Shown in pieces: positions 1-13,200 of a stretch of DNA of 64,000 bases. The notes beneath the pieces are model-generated. The model worked only from the letters and a program-made list of their open reading frames with translations, was not told the origin of the DNA and did no database searches. Both the position numbers and the translations under genes were made by a program. Position 1 is the stretch's first letter. Every line of letters starts with the position of its first letter. Origin of the DNA: Anarhynchus alexandrinus (taxonomy: Eukaryota; Chordata; Aves; Charadriiformes; Charadriidae); the NCBI GenBank assembly GCA_008711295.1, contig VUYV01000062.1:1629888-1693887 (forward strand), written 5' to 3'.

Positions 1-1123
1 ATTAAAAAAAAACCCAGTTTTTTTTTGAGACAATTACCAGTAAACAAATGAAAATGTGCATCCTATATATTCCAAAACTCTTACCTTTTTGCTTCAAAAG
101 GATTGTGGAATTTTTTATTCTTCCTTGTGGGAAGCCACAGCCAGTGGTCTCCAGGTCTTGGCTAAATTATCTTTAGGCAAACCTACATGCAACATAAGTA
201 AGTAGAGGTGGATGGGACAGCGATACCCTTGCTGTCTGTAGTTAGGCAGGAGTGCTGCACACTGTCAGCTTCCATTCTGGAAATGTTCTATTCCCAGCTC
301 TGTGCTGACAGTGTTTTAACCCCTCTGTGCCACTGAAAAGTGAGAAAAGCTGTGGGAAAAAGAACAATGAGAAAATAGAGTATCAGAAAAGAAATGCTAT
401 TTTATGAATGCTCTTAAGTCTCTTGTTGAGGAAATTCTATGGAAGATATTACTTTAATTTATATGGAAATATGTAATTTGGGATACTGAACTAAATTACG
501 TTTACGGGAAAGTGAATGGGTACAGAAAAATACTAGCTGCTTCCCTTAGCTGCTTCCCTTAGAAGTGACACATTGTGTTATCCTCTCCTCTGATTGCTTC
601 AGTCAGAAAAGACAGAATTTCAGAATTATCCTCCTAGCTGACAAAACACGTTTTCCAGCTTTTTTTTTTCCAGACTTTGTAACCATCTCCTCCCCTTGTC
701 ATGTATTTCTAGCATGAGACAGTCCTTGCTTGTGTTTTGTTTGTGAGCTTTCCGTGCAGCTCTTGCCATCCGAAACAACCTGCCTGTGAGTCTGTCTGTC
801 TTGTCAGTCCTCAGATCCCCTTTGATCACATTTCTTCTTGTTTCTTATATGTCTCTGCTTCTTTCAATTGAATTTTATACTGATACTATCTCATTCCGGG
901 AAGTGTTTTTTAGCATACTTGCTATGAAAGATGTGCGACAAAGGACTGCAGTAAAGGATTGCAAATACGGTTTTAAGTACTGGCAGGATTTTGCAGTTGG
1001 CTGCCAAAGCACAAGATGGCTGAAAAGCAGAAATGTCAGCAGTGGCCATTGAAATGTAAATGAAATGCTTAATGTGACCTTTCTGTAAGTGTTTGGGTCT
1101 CTTGTTCTTTCTCCCCTTCTCAG
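1..1123 (+). other. Intron of ADCY7 upstream of the first visible exon
   Basis: No cyclase exon is recognisable here. The preceding C1a exon, which should end in the family motif around the second metal-site region, must lie left of the window. The stretch ends in a pyrimidine-rich tract and CAG acceptor at 1121-1123. A 13-bp direct repeat (agctgcttccctt, two copies) sits near 535-561. Confidence 0.6.
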
Positions 1124-1256
1124 CCGTGTACACATCACTGAAGCAACATTAAATCACCTAGGCAAAGCTTATGAAGTAGAAGAAGGGAATGGACACCTGA
1201 GGGATCCTTACCTTGAATCCATGAATATCAAAACCTACTTGGTGGTTGATCCACGG
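1124..1256 (+). CDS. ADCY7: ADCY7 exon, end of C1a domain (fragment residues 1-45)
   Basis: The acceptor CAG ends at 1123 and the donor GTATGT begins at 1257. The first base completes a Gly codon. It encodes RVHITEATL...[18 protein letters not shown], the end of the C1a cyclase fold shared by class II enzymes. Exit phase 0. Confidence 0.9.
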
Positions 1257-4200
1257 GTATGTGTATGTTTTTAAACATATATATTTATTCAAATATATAC
1301 ATACATTTTAAGTACATAGGTGTCTGTGGTGCATACACCTTTTTAATTCAGGAACGGAATTAAAGCATGGTGGGAGTCATCTGAGTAGCTTGGATTTGGG
1401 ACTTCAGATCTGAAAGCACATCCTACTGTTTTATGATAGGACTGTTAGCTTCAAGGTAGTGTTATGCTGAAACTTCTTATCTGGTCCACATAGAGGAAAA
1501 GTACACATTTGACTATATGTTTGCGTGAAGTGTCTCTCTCACCAATCCAGGTCAAAAGGTGGGATGAAGTAATGAAAGAATACCTCTACTGTGAGGCCAC
1601 TTTCAGATAAAATATTTCCTATAAAATAGGTTCTTCCTCACTATCTTAGATGTGAGATTGACCTTCTTTTCAAGGCATAAAGTTAGCAACTGTTGGTTAC
1701 CCCTTTAGAGCCTGGTAACTGCAAACACCTGGTGTATTGCTGTTTTGAATCGGCTTGTGGTTGATGGGTAAAATATTTCAAAAGAAGAAAGAATGAAAAT
1801 TACAAACTTCTTTCCTTCAGGACTGTTACAGGAAGGAACAGTATAGAGCCACATTTAATTAGCAAGAACTCAATCTTGTCTTTGTTGCATGTTTTATGTA
1901 CTCAACACTGCTACCCACCCCCCCGCCATGTACATAACACATATTCTCAGAATGAGGATCTAAGTCTATTAAAATGGTCCCTGCTCACTTGAAGATACCT
2001 GTGAAATGTTAGAGAATGACCGGTCATTGATGCATCAGTTTATTCCGTAGTTTTAGCTTGCGTTTAGACCCACAAGGGTATTGCTGTATACCCTGTATAT
2101 ACTGCCTGACTCTACCCCTGTGATGTAGGGATATATTCCAATGTCGAGTCTGATTTGTGGGATCTTCTCCTAACCACTGCTTTGATACGCCCTAGCTCAG
2201 GAATTGGGGATCTTTTTCCCCTGCTCTTGTGCTGACTGCAAGGAAATTGTATCTATTTATGAGATCCTGCGATCTCCCACATCATCATAAATAAACCAGG
2301 AAGTTTGAATGTTGCAATGTTACAAGTGAAGGCTTGTAAAGGCAGCTGAAGCAAATTCATTATGTCATGATTTGCTTTAGCTCACATTAATTAAATGAGA
2401 TAAAGGAAGCGAGGTTGGCTGACTGACACATTGCTGGTATGTGTTTAGAGTCCTACTAAATAGCTAGATTGCATAGTCCTAAACCACTCAAGTACAGAGA
2501 GCTCCATTTCTTTGCAAGTTGTATCATTTTCTGTTTTCTAAGTGAGTGTATTTTTTCTGTTAGTCCAAACAATGCATATCAAATAATCATCTCCCTAAAA
2601 CAAGAGTTAACGATGGGCTGAAGATGCGAGCATCTGTTCGGATGACACGTTATTTAGAGTCCTGGGGAGCAGCCAGGCCCTTTGCCCACCTGAACCACAG
2701 AGAAAGTGTGAGCAGTGACTCTTCAAGTTCACAAGGAAGGCGAAAAAAGGTGAGGTTTGAAGTAGTGATTGTCATCCTACAATTGCAAACAGCTCCTCGC
2801 GTCTATGGTGTGAAACTTGAAATCTGATGTGGATTTTGTGGCCGAATCTCTGCTGTTACTCTTGGTGTTCAATTATACACCAAACTAAGAAGGTATCTGC
2901 AACAAGTATTCCTGTCAGAACTTAAAAGTATTCAAACTCTGCCAATCTCTAGCATGCTGTACTCATAGTAGACCTTCACAGTAAAACTTTGAAACTGTGG
3001 GGTTTTTTTTCCCTGACATTTTTCCATCTTGCGGTCCTGCTCACTACATGTAGGTTTGGAAAAAAGATAATTTATCCCAGCCTCCACTTGCACTCAACAT
3101 TTACTTAAAATGTATAGAAAATACAGGATTTTATCAGTAAAGATTTTTTAAGATTAAGAATTCTTAAGATTTTTAAGATTTTAAAATTTAAGAAAACTCA
3201 TTTTTCCTTCCATCTGCCCTTCCCGAAAGCTGAAAGGAGGACGCGCATGCTTTTAGGTGTGTTCCTGGAGGCGCAGCAAGGCTGTACTAATCTCTGTGGA
3301 TAGATAGCTGAAGTAAATTTTAAATTCAGTAGCTGTCCATTCAGGTTTGTGGAAGTGGTTTCCAGTCTCCTTGCCTTTGCTAATGTTAGTTATTTCAGTG
3401 TGTGGAAAGAAATAAGAGGGAAGATCTCTTAAATTATTTTCTAACAATTTTTTTGGTCAGAAAATGTGTACTTGTTAAAGCAAAAAACATTGCTGGGAAG
3501 GGTTGATTTTGATAAACTCTTCTATTTGAAAATGGTTCTTGATTTTGATTCATTAATAAAAATGTTTTTGGCAGCTTCCTGAAGTTTATTTTCAATAGTT
3601 GTTTGCCATTTGCTGAGTGCTTAACTTATTCTTAATTCCTTGTTTGATTTAGGACATACCTTTGTGTGCCACTGGGCGCCAGAGAACTTCTGACAGGTTT
3701 GTCAAGTACTTCCTTTTTTTAAAATTCGTGATCCTGTGCTCCTCTTGCTGTTCAGTGTACTGTAAGCACATGGTCTTTTGGTTGATTGATCACTGTGTGT
3801 GTGGTATTCCTGCATTAGAAAGGTTAAGCTAAATTTTTGGCCTTTAAAAGGCTTCTCAGTTCATGTTTGTTGTTGTTAGCAGACTCTTAAAGGAGCTCCC
3901 CCTTCATCTTACTGGCCCCTCAGTCATTCAGGTTGTATGTTGCTTTATGGGCTGTAGCAGGATGGAGGGGAGTAGGGACGTAAGAGACCTAAACAACAAT
4001 GGAAAACAAATTAAAACACCTCGTATGCTGTATACTGTATATTCTAACAGCTTGTGCTACCTCAGCTTTTAGTTTTCTTACTCATAGATGCTAGATTTGT
4101 TTCTAAATATTATAGTACAAAATAAAAACAGCTTAACATAATATTATAAGTAATTATACATTATATTTTACAAGGTATATCTTTGGTTAGTAGTATTCAT

Positions 4201-7200
4201 GTATGCCATCGTAATGTAATAAAAAATTGGCCCTATGTGTAGAAATGCTTACAGTAGTACCTGTACCACTGAATTAACTAAGTAGATGATTTTCACTTGA
4301 GAAGCATTCTCTTAGTTTATGAAAATATTGTCTTAAAAATGCATTATTTGAGTAACTGGAGAAATCCTTAGTAAAGTGCTTATGGATGTATATGGTTATC
4401 AGTTTGGAGCATTCTTGTTTAACTTTTCCTTGGTAGCTTACCCCACTTATGTACTGAGAAAGTATGGTCCTCTGTAGCCATTAATTGTTTCTGAATAGCA
4501 TTTGTGACATGTGCTTAATTTCATTCTCAGAAATTCATCTCAGAAGGGAAGGATAGAGGAAGATATTTATGATGAAATGATGTCAACCATTGAGGGCCTC
4601 AGCTCAACCAAGTATGCAGTATTTTATTTTTTTCTTCATCTTTTCTTTGAGAATAATCTGCATTCACAATTTTAAGTCTAGATATAAAAATTACTTCTCA
4701 AAAATTAGAAGTTACCAGGATTTTTGTTGTGCCTTTTTTTTGTCTTTGTTTGTTTGGGGTTTTTTTACTTATTTTTAGTTCCTTTTTTTTTGGTTTTAAT
4801 TTGACTATAATGAGAGTATTACTGCATTATTATAGCAAGAAGCTAATGGTTAGTCTAGCTGTTCAATATTGTATAGTACTATGAAACAGCAAAATTATTG
4901 CTTTGTTTCTTATGATTGTCCAAAATAGAGCTGAACTGCAGTGTAGGATGGGATAGGAAGTTAAGATTTGTGTTCTTTTTATTAAAATAAGAAGTGTCAG
5001 GAAATGGGGTGCAGTCCTGAACAAAACCTATGTATAAAGTCAGAACATAGTTTTGGGGGTAGTAATAAAATTGCTTTATTGTCTGGTTCACTGAAATTAA
5101 ATCATCTGTCTGTAGCAGGTGGTGCATTTGGCACTATATTTGCATTTAAAAGCAGACAAACACAGGCAATGTTGTTCGTTGGGGTTTTCTATTATTATTT
5201 AAAATACAGTATTTAAAATCCTATCAAAAGTAAAACTCTGCATTCGAGAACAAAAACTCTTTCTTTCATCTAAATTATAGTAAGACTGTTACCACTGTAC
5301 CTCAGCTATTCCTAATAGGGGCCTGGTATTATTTAGGGGAAGTTTTTGGAGGCTGTGAGCCATCTCTAACATCTGCTGTTATACTTGCCTATTTGTAAAC
5401 CTTAGGGAAGGTCTGGGGTTACATTATGCATGTAACTGGCAGACGCTGCTGTCTGCGAGAGCGTTCTGGATCTGCCTGTCGGCTACATAAAAACGTAACC
5501 ACTCGTATGTTATGCTATGAAACAGAAAGACCTTACAGAACTGTCAAATGTGTGTAAAACAGTGGTACTCTCACCCTTGTATACTGTGGAGTCTCAACTA
5601 CAATGATCCTTTTGCATGCTTTCCTTGGCCTGTTGCATCCATTTTGTAACATCTGTCTCTTTGAATGCAGTCCGTGGTGTGGCAAATCGGATGACTTCTG
5701 TGGATTTTCACTGATTTTTGCAGAACCCCGTCTTGAAAAAGAGGTTGGTAGGAGCAAAATAATCTTTTTCAGTCTTTGATTTGCACTTCAGAGCAGCATA
5801 CAAATGTATTTGAAACTGTCTGTTTTCATTCTGAAACTGGATTCTGGAGGTGACTGTACATCCAAAGAGGCTTTTGCTAACTAATGGAAAGCAGATCTCA
5901 TGATTCGAGTTGGTTGTTCTTCCTTGAGAATGCTAATTCTGTAGATTAAAGGAGATTGTCTCTAATCTGTGGTTAAATTCTTGCCATAAGGGAGTTAGTA
6001 AGAGTTTGGCAACTTTACTGTATGAAGAACTTCTCTCAAAAGAAATGAGATAAAATAATAATTAAAAAAAGTATTTCTGCATCTGTAATTAAAATACTTT
6101 GCTATGTGGTTGTTTCAGTGCAAGTACAATACTGTTATTTGTTGTACTTTTTCTGTTTGAATAACTGTCCTTTAATTTACTGTGCTGTGGTGTACTGCAT
6201 GTAGTTACTAGTGTGTGTGTGTATATACATACACTTCAGGTTTACTTCAGCGTATATCCTGACTACTTGCATCTGGGAAGTGCTGATTTACATATTCGGT
6301 GGATTTCCCTTTAGGTTTGAAATTATCTGGGCTGTTTTTCTTGACAGATGTTCACGTGAATTTTATTTGGTGGTTTTCTTTTGTTCTCTTCTTGTTCTAT
6401 GTATATTTTTAATAGTACAGTATCAAGTTACATATGTGTCATCACAAAAATGTAATGGAATTTAAAAAAACCCTGCGATTATTTTAATCTGTGTTTCAGT
6501 ATCGCACCATTCCTATTCTAAAACTGAAGAGTTACTTCGCATGCGCCAGTTTTGTGTTCCTCTGTATATTTCTGATACAGATGTTTATAATGCCAAAGTA
6601 AGTGTCTGTATTTTAATAATCTATAATTCAAATTAACCAATAGCTAAAGTGAAACTCATGTGCATGGAACTTTTTAAAGTCTTTTGGAGTTCCTGAGAGT
6701 TTACATTTAAGAAACATACACCTCTTAGGACTAAATAGAGGTCCTCTTAGGACGTTAGTAGAGTGTGTTCATGTTGTTGGCGTAAAAGCCTAGCTATCAG
6801 TATGAAAATAAAATAGAAATATTTCTTTAATATTGTGTTTGCTTAGTACACACAGGAACATGATCAGTTAAGTGAGAAATACTATTTTATAAGAATAGTT
6901 GGCTGTAAGCACATTGAGCAATAGAAGAATGGGATTAGCTGGTTGAAATGTGTTCAGTGATCCTTTTGTCTGTAGAGATACAAGGAGGCAACTCTGAGCT
7001 GCTTCTCATATCTCCAGGAAAGCAGGTGTTTGATGATTCTGAATTTTATGGCATATTTGTTTTTCATGGGTGTTGCAGTGCAATTTCCATGTGGTTTATG
7101 CATGGGGTAGTGGTTCAGGCTGTCGGTGAGGAGTAGAGTATCTTAAAGTTGTATTTGTGCAGCAGAGCAACGATAACCTGTGCAATGTTACAGTCATACA

Positions 7201-10200
7201 GTGCTACTAGAAGGATAACTCTAAATAGAGTTAGAGAAATACTGTTAGCAAATATTAGTCTGAATTGTGGTTTGAAATTTTTTTTCATTTAACACTGGTT
7301 TGTTTGGTGCTTTCTCCTCTGTTTAGAACTGCAAAACTAGGAATTTCTTTTGGCGTTGTTGCAGTCATCATTGTACTCATTTTGTTTGTGTGCTTTGCTG
7401 AGAAATGTATGGTAAGTTTATTTAAAAAAAAAAAAAGTTTCCTGTTTTCAAAAGTGGATGGATGTAATTTGGCAACTTGGTCTATCTTTTGGGATGATGA
7501 ATTAAGCTGTTAATTTCAGTAGGAGATAGAGCCTTGACCCTCAGGTTACCACAAGATTTCATTGCCTGAAGCAGATTTTCATGTCTGAAAGTTCTCACTG
7601 TAATTCAGAATTATTTGGGTGCCAGAATAGATGGGTAGGAGGGAGAACGAAGATATTAACACTTGCTGAATGGGGTTGGTTTTTTAAAATTTATTTTTGT
7701 TTGTCCTTAATATTAATTTTGGTTGTAAATCTTGACATTTTCTATACTGGAAACAATATTAAAATCAAAGTAAGTTTGAATATGAGATTACTTTTCATAA
7801 TCATTTATAAAGCCCCATGAAAATTACAAACATATGAATAATTTATTGGCAACAATTTCATAGCTGTCAGCATTCTAGATTCACCATTACATCAATTCGG
7901 ACACTTTGCGTTTGTAGTTCCTTTTTCTTTGCATTATTAAATGTATGCAATTACTGTTTAAAAATACATAGTGAGATAGAGACAGCCCATAGTGACATAG
8001 AATTCAGCGATAGAAAATAAAAAAAAATAAATCCTTCTCCACTCCAAGAACTATCTGGAGGCAGGGGTTGAAGAGGGAAGGGATTTTAGTGTTCCTTGCA
8101 CTCATCAACTCTATGTTGTGCTAGACCAAGGGTGAGAGGGAATTCTGAAGTTCTGTTGAGAACATGCTGCTGTCATCGTGTTGGAGTGGTGATGGTGCTC
8201 TCCCAGGAAAACTGCCGCAGAAAGAAACGGTCTCTTACAGAGCCAGGTTCAAGTTGCGTGAAAGAGAAAAGAGGAAAAAAATGTACCCTGTACATGGGAT
8301 AAAGTTTTATGATTAATTTAAAAGTACAGTTAGATAGCATGTATGGTGTTTATATATATGAGTGGATGGATTTTTTTATATGTGTGTGTCCATATATGTC
8401 TATGTAGAGAGAGAGGTGTGTGTATATGCATGCACATACAGTTTCTATGTATGTAAAAACACATGGAGAAAAGAAAAAGAAAATTCCAAGATTGCAATTG
8501 TATCAGACTTGAGTTTTACGCTGGGAGTGTTTTGGTATAGTATCCTTGAATAACGCTTGCAATTGTTAACACTATATGCTTTACTAGATGTTTTTCTCTA
8601 TAGCAACAAATGGAGGATATTAGCATGGCAAGGAAGGGGGCTGTCTATGATTGGTTTTGATTTAGTCATCTGAAATTGTAGTTCCAAATATACATTATAG
8701 CTCTATAACTAAAAAATACAACACAGGTTGTCACTATCTTTAGTGATATTTTTCTAGAACTTTCAATCAGATCATAATTTGTATTTTTAAAGAAGAAATT
8801 CAGAAAATTTTAGCACCCAGCCCCATTGAAATAAGGAAGCATTATCTCAGTTTCCAGTTGTGGAAAGACATTAGCGTTTAATCTGAATGACTAGATTCAG
8901 AGTTCTAAATTAGGATTCCAATGAAGACTCTTGACACTCTCCTGCAGAGAAGTGGTGTTTAAGTTTAGAAATATTTCTTCCCATGTATCAAAGTGTTTAC
9001 CATGTTACTGAAACAAACTAATTTTATTACAGAAGTGCTGCTCAGAACAGTGGCCTTCCCTGCGCCGTCTTTGTGCCATCTCAGAAAAGGTGGAAACAAT
9101 GCCTTTACTTAGGCTTCCGTTAGCAGTCATCACTATAGCTGCCTTGCTGATAATAGCCATTTTTAATTTGGTAAGTACTTGCATTATCTTTAGCCTGTGA
9201 ACTTATCGTAACATCCACAGTTTAAGTAACTTCCTCTGTTCTTTTCAAGTACCTTGCTTTTTGCTGCTTTTCCTAATGTCTGAGTAGCACCATGAGTTGA
9301 TTTACACAAGGATAATGCACGATGCCATATAAAAGCATTAAAAGTAAAAATTCCCAGTTTGTAGAACTAAAAGTTCATGTGAGAGACTTGAGTTCTGTTT
9401 TACATCACCTTTTCTTGCTTTCAAGATGGCATTTATAATTACTGTTAATCATAACCACCATCAGATTGTCTTCCATTTTTTTTAATGTGGGTTTAAATGT
9501 TTGGCTGCAGCAGGTAGAATTTTTAAGCAGTTTACTGTGCTATTTGCACTAGCTAGTAATAATGCAGATGGAGGAGGGAAGAATATAGCTTGACTTAAAA
9601 CCAATGACATATGAATAGTTACTGCTAGACTAAGATGCAAATGGAGTCTGTCTTTTAACTTTAGTTTGAGTAGTGTATTGCACCTGGGGTACACACATTT
9701 GAAAAACAACCCTTTGGAGTAACCTCATGCTCAAGACCACTTTGTTGGTGGGTTTGGGGTTGGTTTTTTTTGTTTTTGTTTTTGTTTTTAAAGCTTTATG
9801 TGACATACCATGTTAACAGTTAAACCTATCTGATAGTTAGCTGCTAAAAATGATGTCCTTCTGATCCCATGTGCTTGGTCTGCCATTCTTCTGATTCCAT
9901 GGAGAGTTTATTCTGAAAGCTATACTGCAGAAAATGCTTAATTTTCTTTTGTAGAGTTGTTTTTCTGCTGGCTTGGGTCCTTGAGTTGACTCACAGTGGT
10001 GTCATGTGAACATCACCAGAGACAGCCAAAAAGAAAACAGGAACAGCAGCTGTGAAACTGGGGTGTGAGACAGAACCGCATGTTTGCGCCAGTTAGCTGT
10101 TAGATTAGCATAGCCATAATGTGAAACTTTACCCCGAATTAAAAAATAAGTAAGTAAAGACTTGGCAATTTTAACCTTCTTGTGCCTTGTGTGTGCATAT

Positions 10201-13200
10201 ATGTTTAATACAACTATATGGGATATCATTGTATTTCAACATTTATATTGCAGTAGCACAGAAAGGGAAACCAGATCAGTACTCATTGTATAATATATGG
10301 AGAAAAAACTTAAAATTAATGACTACCTGCTAACAAGTTTGTATGGTGGTTCTCTTGTTGGTTTTTTTTTTCCCCCCCCAATAAATCAAGACTACTGAAA
10401 AGAACAAGCCTGTGAACTTTACTGGATCAAATGACCTGTGTGCTACCACCTACGTGAGTAGAGTGCTGTCTTCGTTTCTAAGATTAAAATGAAACGAGTC
10501 TTGGATGGTGTATATAATATAGATGGACGGCAGCATTTTGATATCTTTTCATCTTTATATAAAGATAGAATTTTTAAATCATTGAACACAAAGGCTGACT
10601 TGTGCCACAAGGAAGTTCTAGGTTTATTTTTCTATCATTAGTTATGGCGTTACTGTGCATCTTTTAGGGATTTTCAAAAGTCTGGAGTACTCCTGTATAA
10701 AGCTGAAGTCTTGGCTTATTTTGGTTACTCAGCACCTTTGAAAGGTGTTCTCTAGCATTCCATAAGGATAGATTCAGCACTTAATAATGACACAAAAGGA
10801 TTATTTCAGAGGGTTTCATTTTTTCTCTTTAATTCCAAAGTAGCATTCTATTTTGAGATCATCCAAATGTTTGGGATGCTCCTTTTTCACCTGGCCACCC
10901 CTTTAGATGATGGACATGTTTTTGAACCACACGCAGCAGGTTGTGTGCGGACCTTTTCATTCAAGTCCTTATGACAAATGCTAAGTTACACATATATAAT
11001 GCACATTATACTTATCAGGTAATTTTCTGTTCTTGCATGTCTGTAAACCAGCCTTTTGGAAATACAACTCAATCCTGCGTTGAGGAAACTGTAAGTAGTG
11101 AATACATGTTACTTTAAAACCCAGATCTTTGAACATTCTATGTATTACTGAAAACTGGTGGGTTCTGTTGCTGTATAAAACACAGCTTCTTTAGGTATCT
11201 GACAGCAGAAAAGTTCTTCATGAAATCAAGATGTTTAAGCTGCTGTTGCTGTGCTGAATAAAGTAGTCATTTTTTGAAATTTCAGACTTAAAAGTAGATG
11301 TAAAACTTTGAGGAAAAAGCAGTGGGACAGGATGATGATTACGTTCAAGTCTGAGAGATGAGAGCTGTACTTGCAAGCATCCCAGTAAAGTATCTTGATA
11401 GAGTGAAAGGGCTTAAATGGCCAAAAGACCTGTGGCAATGTTCTCTACGCAGGGGTTTCTTTTTCAGAGGTTTGGCTTCAGGGTTATAACTGTAAGTGTT
11501 CAGTACCTTTTGTAGGCTAGACTCAATACCTTTAGGATGACAGAGTTGGTATAGTATGTTACTATACGGGCTCTGGTCCTGAGTTGCCCCATAAATTGTT
11601 CTGGTTTCCTTCACTTCAGCAGAAACGATAACCGTGCCACTAAGACTCCCAGATCTGTGGTAGGTCTGGGCTATTATGGGTGAAAAACTGTACTTTGTAC
11701 ATAGAGAAATAAACTCTTGAGGAGCAGAAGCTGAGGTAATTTTGGAGTTGTTTGTAGACTAAAGTATGCTACCTCAGCATCTTACACCTGTGCCTGCGGC
11801 TGCAGGGAGCAATCCTGTCTGCGCAACACACTGTGTACCACCTGACAGTTTCAGTGCTCCCAGCTGCATGCTTACCTTGAACACCATGCCTGAACTGGGA
11901 TTTCTCTGCGAGATTTTTCAGTAATTCCATTGGATAATGGCCATAGCTTGATAATGCTTATTAGCATCAAAGTTCTTATGAAGGAGCTGTGGCTAAGGTT
12001 GGATAACAGGTCACGGTCTTCACATGTCACAGGTAGGGGAGATGGGAATGTGGTACTTGCTTAAGGTTGCAAAGGGGGACCACTGGCAAAAGGAGGACCA
12101 GGATGCTGGAGTTCCTGGTTCAGAACCTGTTCACTGGACTGTGAACCTACTTTAGGTTAGTCTTGAACTTTAAATAAATAATTGCTTAAATTAATAGACT
12201 TCAGAAGATAAATTCTGAACAGTCTTCAGTTTTTATCTGACACTGCTTGTGTTGCTGGGATGCTTTTTGTTCAAATCTTTTTGTTTGTCTTCAACAAATT
12301 AAAAATGTAAACTAAAACCAAGTGTGGTTCAGCCTTTTAGTGCAATTAAAAATAAAGCTTTCAGTGTATTTAGCAAGTGATTGTAATTTCTTCTATTTCA
12401 ATTACAATGATCATGAACTTTAAGCATTTGTGATGGTTTGAAAGTTGCCTGAATAATGCAATTGGTCTTTGAATTCTTCTTTTACAGTATTATGCTTACT
12501 GCTGCATATTGGGGTTCATTGCTTGCTCGGTATTTCTTCAAATCAGCTTCGAACTCAAAGTTCTCCTCCTGTCCATTGCTGTGACTGTATACCTCATCAT
12601 TTTTAATACCCTTCAGCCTAGAAACTTGAGCGTCTCTGGCAACAGTACCAGGTACAGTGTGAAGTTTCTTATAATTGACAATAATGTTTCATTAAAGGAG
12701 GTGTTAGATTTTTGTACGCTTACTGGAATGTTGAAATATCAAAATCAGGTAAGTCAGACATTACAAACCTTGCTGTAAAGTTAATGACATGGAAATCATA
12801 TTAGACTGTATCACCTTTTGGTTTTGATGGTTTTTTTTTAAAAAGTGAGTGTTTTCTGAAAAAATTTGTAATATGGCTTCTGAGATCTCTGGCAGCCTAA
12901 TTTACATTAAAGACTAGGGGGTAGAATATTAATCTCATAATAAGGTATGAAGAAAAAGCCTTGCTAAAAGTCTGATGCTCAAGCTGTGCTTGCAAGACCT
13001 TGCTAGTCAATAAGATTGTGAACTCTTCATTTACCTTGCTAACAGTACATATTTTGAAAAGTAACACGTTTTACCTGATCTAATTGAAGAAACTAAAAAA
13101 AAAATACTTAAAGAGAAATCACGTGGAAGGGTTTTACTCTTCATTTGTAAGTCCTTCTCAGATTCTCAGCATAGTCTTATAGCTGAAGGATAAATTTATT

